From the NCBI GenBank assembly GCA_013368315.1, contig JAACJM010000043.1, positions 434,001 to 498,000 of the forward strand: 64,000 bases of DNA. Reading direction: 5' to 3'. Source of the DNA: Tetrapyrgos nigripes (taxonomy: Eukaryota > Basidiomycota > Agaricomycetes > Agaricales > Campanellaceae). Each line of letters begins with the position of its first letter. The first letter of the stretch is position 1. Positions 13,640 through 25,060 of the stretch are shown piece by piece. Both the position numbers and the translations under genes were made by a program. The notes beneath the pieces are model-generated. The model was not told the origin of the DNA and made no database searches. It saw nothing but the letters and a program-made list of their open reading frames with translations.

Positions 13640-14045
13640 GTCACGGTGAACTGTGACGGCTGGATTTCGCCTAAACAAAGGTGATGTGATTATTAACTAG
13701 TACAGTCTTAGTCTATTCCCCCTCCCTCCCCTATGCGCCCTCATCTCATCTCTTATCTACCCGAGTACTTAAACGTTAACTTACCCCCTCCCCCCCTCCC
13801 CTTGGGCCTTGAACGGCGAGAGGACTGTATTTTAACTTTAATAAACACTAAAAGACAAAAAACCAACAAAAAACAAAAACAAATTAAGAGAAAGGAAAAG
13901 AAAACAAAGACATGATGACACCCAACGACGTGGACTTGCCCAAATATGAGGACTTACGAACTGGTAAACGCCGTCCCTCTTGAAGCGTCCCTCGAAAGAA
14001 ATGGGCGTCTCGAATTCTAATATACCAGTGACAAATACGAGTCCT
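13640..14045 (-). repeat. Dispersed repeat family, copy D (inverted relative to the 42-47 kb copies)
   Basis: Read on the minus strand, this matches the 44230-44400 copy through the words GACGGCGTTTACCAG, AAGTCCACGTCGTTGGGTGT and a T-rich GTTTTC/TTTAAAGTT block. At 13730-13790 it also shares CTACCCGAGTACTTAAACGT with 34090-34125. No terminal repeats or target duplication could be defined. Confidence 0.6.
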
Positions 14046-15810
14046 CTTTTTTTCTCTTGAGAATGGATCTGAGGCTTTCAGTTATTGTGTAGTACTAAAT
14101 TAGCTCGGACTATGTAGTCGTGTTGCATGAAGTTCTTGAGCAGGATCAGCAGGATAGCAGGTACAGGCCTACTATTGAGTGTGCCACGAGGCCTTTTAGT
14201 ATCGTGGCATAAAGTGGAACGAACCTATACTGCGGGACCAGTGCATCAACACTTGAGACTGTAGTAAAGGAATAAGTACGTGCTATCAGCGTGTACATCC
14301 TCCTTCTTCAAACCCGCGATAACCTTTCCAAATGTCAATGTCATCCTATCTCTATCCCAGACCGGCCTGGTACACGTCGACGTCCAAGCATCCAAGGAAC
14401 GAAGCTTTGAGATTCTAACCTCGTCCCAAGTGCACCAAACTCCAATCCCTTACTGACCAAATGACGCGGTATACATATACTCTTCCCATTGACCTAAATC
14501 TCTAATGTGCCCGAACTACAGGAGAAGGTAACGAGATGACTCCAGTTGGTGGGTATATAACCATTTTGAGGTTTGATCGGCTTGAAGGAGGAGGGAGGAG
14601 GCAGGAAGGGTTGTCAAGCTCGTCATGAGTAATAGTCCTAGTAGTGGTAGTGGGGCCGGAGTCGAAAGTCGCGTCCAGAGCCAATCGTCGAAGAATCCTT
14701 GATGGTGTTCGTCCCGTTGGACCATTCGTTCCGAGGTCGCGAAAGAGAAAATGCCAGTCTATGTGGACTCGCTAGGCTGGCATACACAATGGTGAATTAG
14801 AGATTCCATTAGCATGGTTCATTGCAGGTTCATTGCGGAAAGTCGAAGGCACACCTTCAATATCTCAATACTATAAGGCTCTTTCAAACTCGTCTAGGCT
14901 CTTTACTTCCCAAAGTAATCCGCACGGATAGCGTTCGACTGAAAGCAGCATGACCTAAGGAAGCCATAATACGTCCAAAAGCACCATTTCTGGGCCCTCA
15001 TCCTGTTCTGTCGAAGGTTTCTTGAATCTTCTTTGCAGTCGCGGAAGTGCTGAAGCTCTGGTCAAATTTGCATTGGGAGCGATAGGTTGAATGAAGGATG
15101 AAAAGGGAAGAAAAAGTCACATTCCTGGACTGAGAAACCTTGGAGAATGCTGCTTTACGACGCGGCTTCGTGCAAAGGAGGAGAAGAAGCGGTCAACAAT
15201 GTATAGACAACCGCGTGACGGGCGTTTATGGATCCGTCTCGTTTGACTCAAACTCTACCAGGATCGTCATCATGCCTGGTACTCAAGCTCGCTTGCCTAC
15301 GAGACGATCCAGTGACTCCATGGTCATTGAACACTGTTGACCCATCAACAATTCACCCTAGACTCTCTGCGCTTGCTTCACCTCCAGCTTCTCACAAGAC
15401 AACTGTTATCTCTTTCCACAGGCCTAGCCTGGAACTATGCGTCCTGTTGATGGTCCTTGTATTGGTCACCGGGCTACCACATGCCAGGCATTGCTGCAAA
15501 TTCTTAGCCTGGTCACCAGGGTAATGTGGGCCCCCATATATGGTGGCAAGTACGAGTCCTCAATGCGGCCAGCTGATGCTTTCAAGTTGAACCGTACCAT
15601 GCCTTTCACCCACAATATTAATAACACACAAATTCACAATAATATGTGGCAAATTACACTTATCACTACATATCATGTATACGTATACTTACATCACACA
15701 CAGAGAGAGCATGTTTACCTCTGCAGGCATTGAAGTTAATATCTTTCTCTGATATTACCAGCCCATCGGAGTGGGCCCCCATTTTCCATACATAACATTG
15801 GAAGAAACTA
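14046..15810. other. Gene-free stretch
   Basis: No gene, RNA gene or clear repeat was recognised. Short open frames (for example 15228-15524) lack motifs and flanking exons. Confidence 0.35.
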
Positions 15811-16314
15811 TCAATTCTTAGTGCATTGCGACTGCACACGCAGCCCCCGACTCTCCCGCACCATCATATGCCGCGTATTACGACGACAGACGACGATGTA
15901 TATGATATATGGATACAAAGTTTGAAGGAATAATAAAAGAGAAAAAAGAGTCCACAACAGTCTGGTTCTCGCCGGTCTACCATTCAGGACGCTCCCAATT
16001 CTTCCACATAAGACCATCAATCTCACGAGGTAGACGAAGGCGTCTGCCATGCTATACCCCATACCTCCGTTAGCATTTCCAGGCCCCAATCCCAACGGTG
16101 AACCCGTGAAGATGTACTCGCCCTCGAGCAAATTCTGAAACTCGTAACAGTTCGGGGTCTGTACCGGCTGGACAAATATAGCATGCACCGAGTACATACT
16201 CAACAGGTCGTCCAAAGAGTACGTGTTATTATGCATTTGACTGTCTGTATTTGGTGCTAGCCTCTGTCCGTGGTTCGTCCCGCCTCCTGCGGGATTTTGC
16301 TCGAGATGGTCCTG
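15811..16314 (-). pseudogene. Duplicated fragment of fungal transcription factor (second copy)
   Basis: A minus-strand frame runs from the TAG that ends the neighbouring gene copy and is open to about 15811. It contains YSLDDLLSMYS, then NCYEFQNLLEGEY and a segment ending FVYLVRLMVLCGRIGSVLNG. That last part parallels AFVYLLRLTVLCRRLGNVLNG in the upstream copy at 17560-17640, at both DNA and protein level. In the normal domain order this segment precedes the region encoded at 17050-17350, yet here it lies after the end of that copy. Similarity stops near 15950 and the frame then runs into unrelated sequence. I read it as a truncated tandem duplicate. Confidence 0.55.
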
Positions 16315-16317
16315 GAT

Positions 16318-17830
16318 CTAGGTGTTGGGGCTTGAGCTTGGAGTTCCTGCACTATTCGCCAGACTGGACGTAGACGCTGCTGACCCCGGACTCGCACTGG
16401 AACGATGCCTCTTGAAAATCTCCATACAGAGAGACGTTTCTTTGGGTGGTGCAGTATTGTGCGGAAGGTTTTTTTGTCTGTAAAAGATTGTTAGCAACAT
16501 ACGCAATGAGGTACATCCATAGATACTCACTGGTAAACCTCCCTATCAGGTAACGATATAAACGTTCTCAGCCTATTCCTCTTTTTCTTCCCGTTCCTGT
16601 TATCATCCTCAGACAGCCCGGTATCACCAGGTATCAACCCCTTCGTCTTCACCTCCAACAAATTCGAAACGTAGGAAACACCAGTCCAATAATGCTCCAT
16701 CCTCTGCAACGCTCTCACAAACACTGACAGATTCTGCCGAGCTAGAGATGTAAGGAGAAGGTCTGCAGTATGCGGTGCCTCTGAACCAGACATTGGTTGT
16801 TGACGCTGAAGTTGCAGAGGTAACGTCGACTGACGATGTGAATGAGCAGGTATTGACAAAGGTTGTTGGTCAGGATGCATGTCTAGCATGCTAAGCTTGA
16901 CATCATAGGCAAATGCCAAGGAAGCGACATATATCGGTTGGACGACGAAAAGGCTTGCCAGCTAAGTTGTCGAATAGTCATTAGCTATACCCAACGGGCT
17001 TCATACTCACACTCACATAAGACTGGCAAGCAAACAGATCCACAAAACTCGCCAGACTAAGCTTCAGTGACCGGTCCATTCCACTCGTCATCAGGGTCTC
17101 GGTTCCACTCGGATTGATCAACAGCTCGGAGTGATAAACGAGTGCGAGGACAGCGTTGGCCCATAGATGCAGCGTCAGGAATACACCCTACAGAAGGCAT
17201 AAGATAGACCGTATCATCAGTAAGAAGACGCAGAAGAAAAACGTTACTCGAAAAATGCACCTAAACACATTTACAGTCCATCTCATCGCCTCTGGTAACT
17301 TGGCATAGTACTGAACCAGCTGAGCTTGTAACTCGGCTAGAATGTCTATACCTCTACTCATCGCTGCAACACCTCCTGTCGCAGCAGCACCGTATCCAGC
17401 GGTCCCTGTCTCATTAATCTCACGCCCGCGACTCCCTTCGCCGACATCGTTGACATTAGTGGTATTATGAGGATGAGAACCATCTACAACACTAGCCCCG
17501 ACAATCCCATGCCCGTTCCCATCGGGGACAGCGACGAACCCTTGGTAAGGCAAGCCTGGTTCTCCCCCGTCTACCATTCAGGACGTTCCCAAGTCTTCTA
17601 CATAAGACCGTCAATCTCAAGAGATAGACGAAGGCGTTTGGTTGGACTTGGGATATCTGGGATTGGTCTGGCAGAAGGGGAGAAAAAGAAAAAGTCAGTC
17701 GTATGCATTATGACCAAATTGTGGCTACTCACCACCAGCTCTTCTTGTCTTGAAGGATCTCCGTCAATAAATGCCACGTTCCCTTCCAGCGCCTGAACAA
17801 TATGTTCTGGGGTGTTCAGGTTTGATGAGG
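16318..17830 (-). pseudogene. Fungal-specific transcription factor (middle homology region), 5'-truncated
   Basis: Exons on the minus strand encode the C-terminal part of the fungal_trans/middle homology region of Zn2Cys6-type regulators. These are LAELQAQLVQYYAKLPEAMR (about 17300), then TLHLWANAVLALVYHSELL and SLKLSLASFVDLFACQSY (about 17170-17020), then LASLFVVQPIYVASLAFAYD (about 16960-16910) and NLSVFVRALQRMEHYWTGVS (about 16730-16670). A Ser-rich tail ends at TAG 16318-16320. Upstream, the VLNG segment (17640-17560) and the linker that follows are in different frames, and only a 34-bp intron-like gap could rejoin them. No Zn2Cys6 cluster was found upstream, so the gene looks decapitated and probably dead. 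A further coding-like exon lies near 17830-17745. Confidence 0.6.
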
Positions 17831-17953
17831 ATACTCAGTCGGTCCTTTGGGAAAATCTGGTAGGTTTTTGACGGTTTGTGCATCCGGAATCGAAAACTTT
17901 ACTTTTTGTGAGCTTGGGTGTCTTCAGGCAAGCTCTGGTTGCTTGTACCGTGA

Positions 17954-18253
17954 ATGACGGACCCGCCGCGGCTAAGGGTGGATGCCAAAGGCGACGTTGT
18001 CGACGTAGATGATAGTGGCGACGGATACAGTAGAAGACATTTTTTCGACTGCGAATGCTGCGGCGGCGCGGACGAGTTTGGAACAGATGCGTGGCCAGAT
18101 ATAGGATGGCATGGGGTACTGCCAAGAGTGTATGCTGGCCATAAATCGTTTAACGGTCCCGACGCGGCAAAGGCTTTACAAATAAGTAGACGCAAACAAA
18201 AATGTGAAAAAGTGAGGGATAAGTCTTCCTCATTCGGACTCGTAAAATTTCGT
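17954..18253 (-). other. Exon-like sequence left of the hAT insertion
   Basis: Minus-strand frames are open up to the insertion site and look coding (for example VAFGIHP preceded by a Ser/Val-rich stretch). With one target copy removed, the frame continues into 23457-23510 on the other side of the transposon. The family is not recognised, and the plus strand is also partly open, so coding status is uncertain. Confidence 0.3.
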
Positions 18254-18261
18254 CCAGCATC
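18254..18261 (+). repeat. Target-site duplication, left copy (CCAGCATC)
   Basis: The 8-bp word CCAGCATC directly precedes the left inverted repeat and is repeated exactly at 23449-23456, the length expected for hAT integration. Confidence 0.95.
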
Positions 18262-21200
18262 TAGGGCTCGGAACCGGGACCGTACTTCACGGTTTACGGG
18301 TACCGTCATACGGGATTTTGACCGTACCGTTCCTTGTGAGAGGTTGCCACAGACGGTACGGTCACGGCACGGACAGAACCGTATCTGACCGTGCATATAC
18401 GGCCGGCACGGTCGTATTTACGGATGTTTGCTATGTCATCAAACCTTCGCTCTACGCCACCATGAAGTTCCAAGAGGTAGGCAACATTCCAGGGGACGAT
18501 ATTTGTGTATTCCTCTCTATTGTAGTCATCAGGCCCTGTAATGGATTTTCTTCTTCGATACAACCCTTCCCCCAACTCAATAAGGATTGTGGCTCAAGAC
18601 CACACTACTACGTGCTTGTACCTTGGCCCTGGGAGTACCCAAGGTTTCCCGAGTTGCTCCATGACTTTAGCTCGTTCTCGCTGTCATCTTTTACCCTCCG
18701 AACACGGTTTTATTTCCAGACCAGGTATGGACTGGATTGAAGTGACAAAAATTCCTCTCACATATTCAGAATCAACGGGCTTTCTCCTCACTTCCATGTG
18801 AGTAGAACTGTTTCATGTTAGATTTATAGGGGCTCAATACTGACGAAAAATGTTTAAGAGCCTCTAGGATCAACGAGAAGAAAGCAGCACCCCAGATGGC
18901 AGAGTCTTCGAGCTCTGCACCTGTGTCCTTCAGTGGCACTCTTTTAACCAAAAGGCTCACTCGTGGCACTCTCAAGAAGCCTCATACTCTCTCGGTCCTT
19001 TCTCAGTCAACCGGCTGGTTTGCTATCCATGCTGTGGCGTTCCTCCCAACCTTGGCACTTCTTTCGCTCGCTTCGTATTTCCCAAAATCTTTGACATCCT
19101 GTTTCGGAAGTGATACTTTTACTCTTAGCTACTCATGTGCATATTTTTTGTTCCTTTTGACAATTTTTTCGGTTCTACTCGGTGAGTCTTTTCTATGATT
19201 TTCCGCACAGTATTTACTTATTTGAGTTAGTCACTGGTCATTTCAAGTACTGGCCTCACTATACACGGCTCATCACAAACTATACAACAAAAATACATCG
19301 CCATCGATCGCATTGGACATTCATGTCAACACGGCGCCGGAAACGCTGCATGAGTGTCAAAGTCAATCATCCTTTCACGTTTCCAGTATTTATTTTTGGA
19401 CCTCACGCGCGTTCTATACCAATGAGTAAGTCTGCTCAACAGTGCTTCTGTATTAGTATTTCTTATGATCTGATAGTCATTGATGAATCCACAACACCAC
19501 GGGATGTTTACCATTTCCTTTGGGCCCATGGACTGGCACCAAAACATTCCAATATGAGATCATCCCTTCGTCTTATTTCGTCTTGACGCAAACTTGCATT
19601 GAATATTCCTCTTATTCAGCAAGGTGTTTGTCAGTTATCTAGTGTTCAGATGTGTGTACACGTTTTTGGAGGTACCAGTGAGTTCATCAGCTTGTGATTG
19701 TTCTTTTGTATCCTCTTATAATCTGTTTAATCTATTTGATAGGTAACGAAGAATCAGATCCTGCTATAACAACCTCAGAACCCCAAGCTGGACCATCCCG
19801 TAAGTTTTCAGCTTCAGTTAATACTAGCATATTCTGATTTTAACTATAAGGTCATTCACAACGTGTTGGGACTAGCAGTCGAATGGCACAGGCTATTCAT
19901 GAGATTGGACTTAATGATGATGGTAACATGCCAAAGAAACGCACTGGTCCCAGCCGTAGCAAGAATGCAAGGCCTCCCCCTAAACGATGCACTGGTAATG
20001 CCAATTATCTTCCTGACCTTATGGAGGTTTCCGACAGTGAAGATGAAGATTTCAATGGTGAGACAGAGTTAGATGATGATGACTGGGGCTTTGATACAGA
20101 TATCTCAAATGAAGAGGTGAGCACATAATTTCATCATTATCTTATTCATTTTACTCAAGGTTATCATCTCTCATGCTTAGCTGGCCGATATACTTCCCTC
20201 AAAAACCGTGCCAAATGCAGGTCAAAAGCGCAAAACTCGAGATAAAGGCAAAGATTCTGCTCCTGCCAAACGTCGCCGCCAGAATGCAGGTGTACGAATG
20301 GAATCATCCACAAGTGTTGTAAGTATTTCCTACTCTCTTCCTTGCATGTTACTAACTGTGAAAAATTCAAGACTGACTCAGATTCAACACAAACTGCCAA
20401 AAATCAATCATCTCGCTCATCAAGAGAAGTAAGCCACTATATTCTGAAACAATTGGCTCACTGACACATATGTAGACTCGTCGTCAACACCCGATATATC
20501 TATTCTATGAGGAAGTACCAACTGATGCTGATGGCACTACCGAACCAGGTACCAAGTATTATAAGTGTTGGCACAGCAATTGAAAGGTTTATAAGATCAC
20601 AAAGGCGATGCGGGGGAATTTGAACAGTGAGTGATAGCAATTTTCATATCATTATCCTTGCTTATTCCCTTCGAGGTTTGACAGGGCATCTTAAGCGTCA
20701 CTTCCTAGCACATTATCGCATGTATGAGGTCCTTCATAGACGGAAGGAAGCCCTGACTCAAGAAGAGATTGACATTGCTCGCAACAAGAAGCCTCTTAGT
20801 CCAGATGCTGCAAAGGACTATCTAAATCGGCTAGAGACTCTATCACACAATATCCAGGACATGTTTGCAAAACAAGCAGCTGCGCAACAGGCAAGGTGTA
20901 CCATGTAAAATTTAGTATTAGAATTAACTCTGCTTTATACTAATAGGAACCTTGGGATCAAGCGAAGTTTGAAGAACTTCTCGTCAAGTGGATTGCTGCC
21001 TGTGATCAACCCTTCTCTACTGTCGAGGATCCCGAGTTTCAAGCATTATTGCAATACACTCATCATGGTCGCACTCTCAACATTCCATGTTCTAAAACCA
21101 TTTGGTCTCGGATTATGAAGATGCATGAGAGTGTAGTAGACCAATATTGCAGTCTTTTTAGTGTTCGTATTGCCCTTTCACTTTTCACACTCATAGCAAT

Positions 21201-23448
21201 GTTAATTGTCTAACAGGAGGTCGAATCCAAGTTTGCTATATCTTTAGATGCATGGACTTCGAGCAATGGCTATGCATTTATGGCTATCATCGCTCATTAT
21301 GTTGACAACAAGGGAAAACTCGGTATGAATCTAGCTTTCTTAATTCAATTTTTCTCTGATGCAAATGCTACAAAAGTTGAGGTCTTAATTGATTTTAGAG
21401 AGCTTGTTGGTGAGCACTCAGGTGCAAACATGGCTGAAGCTGTGTGGGACACACTTGAGAAATTTGGAATTACTGCTCGTGTAAGTACTCTGAGGTTCAT
21501 GGTTAAAGTCTATGTGGCTCAATTTTTCCTTGCTTCATTACTGCTTTGTTAGGTGATTGCATTCATGATGGATAATGCGACCAACAATGATACTCTGGTG
21601 GAGAATTTTGGTCAGATGTGTACAGAGAATGGCATTCTTTTTTCTGAGAAGGATGCTCGGCTTCACTGTTTACCTCACACAATACATCTTGCTGCACTGA
21701 AGGTGATTTGTCCTTCAGTTGAGATTTTGACCCTGTCTGATGATCAGCTGGATAGCTTCTTGAAGCTATCGGTGCTGTTAGCACACACTCAGGACAGGAG
21801 TCTTATCAGGATTCTGCAATTGCTCCAGTTGGGTGAGAATTTGATGATGAAGCTGTTTCACTTGAGGATGGCATTGATAATGAGCCAGATAATGTCGCTA
21901 TGAAATCAGCAGTTGGAAAGGTGCAGTTTTTTCTTCTTATTTTTACTTGAAAGCACTGAATGTTCCTTTCATTTTTAGCTTCGCAAAATCATCCGACATG
22001 TCCGAAGCAGCCCCCAACGCCGAAAAACTTGGCTGAAGGAAGTTTTGATGGCAAATTCAGCCAATGAAAATCGTTCTGAAGTCGCACTTATGCTTATCCT
22101 TGATGTCAAAACTCGATGGTCTTCAACCCATCAGATGCTTCGTGAGTTTGAACTTCTTTTTCTATCAGTCAATAATTGAAGTTGTGATTCTCATTTCATT
22201 CAGGCCGAGCCTTGCATTACAAAGCTGCAATCAACTCCTACTGTGCTAGAGATCGTGAACTTCGCAAATTTGAGCTTGAGGAGCATGAGTGGAAAACTTT
22301 GAAGCTGGCATCAGACTGGTTGAAAACCTTTCGTGCTGCTACAACTGAAATGTCTACCACAAAGCGGCCGATGCTCTCAAAAACTCTTGCTACTTTTCGC
22401 GGTCTTCAGGACAACGTGCGCTCAATCCTTGCACAACTACCCCATTCCACCGATCAATCTCTTCGACGTGGTCTCTTCGATGCTCACACGAAACTCAGTG
22501 ATTATTATTATAAGTTTGATCAATCGCCATATTATACTTGGGCTGCTTGTAAGTTTTTATACCTCTTGTATTCATAATGATCTGCTAATAATGTTACTCA
22601 GTGCTGGATCCCCGTATCTCATATGATGCTCTCGTCGCTGATTACAAGAAGGAACCCGATCTTCTTGCTGACATCAATGCTGCAAAAACCAATTTCGAAA
22701 TCCATTTTCTCACAAAGTATCAACCTGCCGAGTCTTCTGATGATTCTAATGCGACCGCAGCAACAACTACGCCATCTACAGCATTTGATGATTCTCCTGT
22801 CAAGATCGACTTCCTATCCCGCTACGAACAGCCGAGTGTTGGCCCATCTTCACTGCAGGCTGAGCTAGATGAATATTTTCGGAGTACTGCTTCTCACCGT
22901 GTAAAAATGACGACTGATCCTCTTGAGTGGTGGCATGCACGACGTGACCAGTTTCCTTCGCTGTATCGTTTTGCTCGGGACATCCTCTGTATCCCAGGTA
23001 GGTGGCAAATCTTCACTCATGAGTGTTTGCAGCTAACTTCACCTTCTACGCATCAGGTTCTGCAGTGGCCGTTGAGCGTGTTTTCTCTGGTGGAAGAGAT
23101 ACAGTCTCTCTCCGTCGTGCTAGCTTGAAAGCTGAGACCATACAGGCCTTAATGGTTGTTAAAGCACAGCTTCGCATGGCACGGATTGCAATCGTTGAGA
23201 TCCTTGGAGATGATTGAGGTTTTAATTTTATTTACCCAATTTCTATTTTTGCGCAGATCCCTTCCTGTAGATAGAAATTTTCTTTATGCAATCTCAGAGA
23301 CCGTAAAGCCGTATACGTCCGTATTTGACCCGTTACCGTACCGTACAGATTTCCAGACTGGGCTTTACGGTACGGGTACGGCACTCCCGTACATTTTACG
23401 ACCGTAAAGATTACGACCGTGACCGTATACGGACGGTTCCGAGCCCTA
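18262..23448 (+). mobile_element. hAT superfamily DNA transposon, 5187 bp, complete ends
   Basis: The element starts TAGGGCTCGGAACCG and ends with its reverse complement CGGTTCCGAGCCCTA. It is flanked by perfect 8-bp direct repeats CCAGCATC. Both subterminal regions (18270-18420 and 23290-23440) are crowded with ACCGTA/TACGGT words in both orientations, typical of hAT transposase-binding subterminal repeats. A multi-exon transposase with RNase H-type core and hAT dimerisation domain lies inside on the plus strand. The intact ends and exact target duplication indicate a fairly recent insertion, but the transposase has two in-frame stops, so movement would need a helper. The 1.2 kb between the left end and the first transposase exon holds open frames (for example 18896-19198) with no known match. 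Confidence 0.95.
19650..23217 (+). pseudogene. hAT transposase, multi-exon, two in-frame stop codons
   Basis: Sixteen exons can be joined by splice consensus and phase: 19650-19677, 19743-19799, 19851-20116, 20181-20318, 20372-20428, 20476-20626, 20676-20890, 20947-21162, 21217-21322, 21377-21480, 21553-21702, 21756-21920, 21979-22141, 22204-22548, 22602-22997 and 23057-23217. They give about 905 codons. The order is an acidic/basic N-terminus, a BED-like zinc finger (KCWHS, later LTGHLKRHF), the catalytic-core motif ISLDAWTSSNGYAFM, DNATNNDTLVENF, LHCLPHTIHLAALK, and the C-terminal dimerisation block DPLEWWHARRDQFPSL then SAVAVERVFSGGRD. TGA interrupts the frame at 20581-20583 (in the finger) and 21834-21836. 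The intron after 20890 would be GC-AG. Product: cut-and-paste transposase, presumably inactive. Confidence 0.85.
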
Positions 23449-23456
23449 CCAGCATC
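23449..23456 (+). repeat. Target-site duplication, right copy (CCAGCATC)
   Basis: An exact copy of 18254-18261 lying immediately after the right inverted repeat. Confidence 0.95.
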
Positions 23457-24241
23457 ACGGAACCTTCAACTCCTTTGTATTCTATCGTTCTGCCGCCCGA
23501 GTCTACCTCCAGAACCGGATACTGTTCCACCTATTCACAGCCGTTACCGTTGAAGACGGCGCATATTACTCTATGGTTGACGGACATCGTAGCCCGCTTC
23601 TCAGTTTTCCTAGTACATCCACCGGGCCCAATGCCGCCTGAAACTCGAGTGGTTGCCAAACTACAAATTCGACTCTTCAATCTGTGTTCTTGGGCGGCGA
23701 ATCCAATTGCCTACCTATTCATTCTAGACCTTTCTTGGTGTCTACTATCCTCATAAATGAAATACTCAGCCTCAAGGATGATGGGCAACTTGAAATGTTT
23801 TTGTATGCACAATCACTTATTCTGATAGTTCTCCGCGGTCAATATTTCTTGGTTCCATTTTGCGATGGTAAGTGTATGCAGTGAAGGGCATTTTCGACTG
23901 TCTCCAAAATTCATATCTGCCGCAGCAAGAGTAAGAGCTTTCCTGGCATTGCGATGTGATTTCTTTCCTTTTCTGTCTTTCCGAGTGACACAGTAGCTGG
24001 AATACTCTGATACTACAGGCAGCCAAGAACCTAGGACGCAGCACATGTCATTTTCTGCAGTACTACATACAGTAACACTGCCTGTCCGTGTCTTTCTTTC
24101 CTCCCGCTCTCGCTGCATTTTCATTTTCAACGTATTTGTATTCTAGTATTCTAGTCTTTCCAAACATACGGCGCAAAACAAACAGTGCTACTCGTCTGCG
24201 CGCTGTTCTGAGCGCTGGTCTCATCCTAGGCTACTGAGAGA

Positions 24242-24247
24242 TATAAG
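24242..24247 (+). promoter_or_regulatory. TATA-like element of secreted-protein gene
   Basis: TATAAG lies about 120 bp upstream of the ATG at 24363, with a CT-rich stretch between the two. That spacing suits a fungal core promoter. Confidence 0.45.
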
Positions 24248-24362
24248 AAGAGGCAGACTCATTCCTCTTCTGCATTCGTTTTGTTTTGTTTCTTCCTACT
24301 CTACTTCTCTGAGTCTACCTCTACTTCCACCTTTCAACCTTCACCTAATAATCTTTCCCGAG

Positions 24363-25060
24363 ATGTTCTCCACCTCTTTCTTGACCCTCGTCGCCTTGGC
24401 CGCCACTGCCATTGTTCAGGCTATACCTCTCGCCACCCGTCAGGCAAACACCTGCACTCCCAATGCTCAAGGAAGTGGCGTGTCCGTCGTCAGTCTTGCC
24501 AACCCCGCTTTGGAGTTAGGCGTAGCCACTTCTTCCATTTCTGGGACCAGGCTCGTCAGCTCCAGCTTCCGTGGTATTGCTGCACCTGAGTTCCATATTC
24601 AACAGGATGGTCAGGCTAGTTTCGTTGTGAGGTGAGTCTGGTTAGGTTACTATAGGTACTTGAAGATCCATAATTGACTGATTCCATTACTCCTGGTTCT
24701 AGGGATGTTACCAACAATAATCTCGCTGTTACCTTCGTCACTGCTCAGGATCTTGAGCTTCAGACTGCCTCTAACAGCGGTAACAATGTGTGAGTGCAAA
24801 CCCCAACGTCTTGTCGATGTTCCTCTAATCTAACGAAATACATATCTTTCTGTAGGAACCAACTCTGGGAAATCACTTGCAACACTTGCCTCACTCCTGG
24901 TGCTCCCGTGACCCGTGGTACCGTCGTTGGCAATAATTGCCGCGTCAGGGCTCGTGGAAACAACCTCGTTTGTGTGAATATTGGTCAATCTGCTGGCGCG
25001 CCTGTTAGTGCGAGTGCTTGCAATGGAGGTGTTGCTCAGGAGTTCAAGATTGTGGCTTGA
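24363..25060 (+). CDS. Small secreted protein, about 186 residues
   Basis: Exons 24363-24631, 24703-24789 and 24856-25060 join in phase to a 186-residue protein. Residues 1-20 form a clear signal peptide (short N-region, SFLTLVALAATAIV core, cleavage near QA), and the next RQ near residue 26 could be a processing site. The mature part is rich in Ala, Val, Asn and Gly with few Lys or Glu. It has four spaced cysteines in the second half (ITCNTCLTPG, GNNCRV) plus Cys at LVCVN and ASACNGG. QLWEITCN and the short beta-strand-like periodicity recall secreted beta-rich lectin-like proteins, but no family is certain. The exons are clean and the upstream TATA element fits, so the gene is probably expressed and the product extracellular. 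Confidence 0.85.

Noticed and set aside
18896..19198. 100-residue plus-strand frame with hydrophobic C-terminus inside the hAT left region
   Set aside because: Could be a passenger exon, but no splice partners or family were found, so it is mentioned only within the element.
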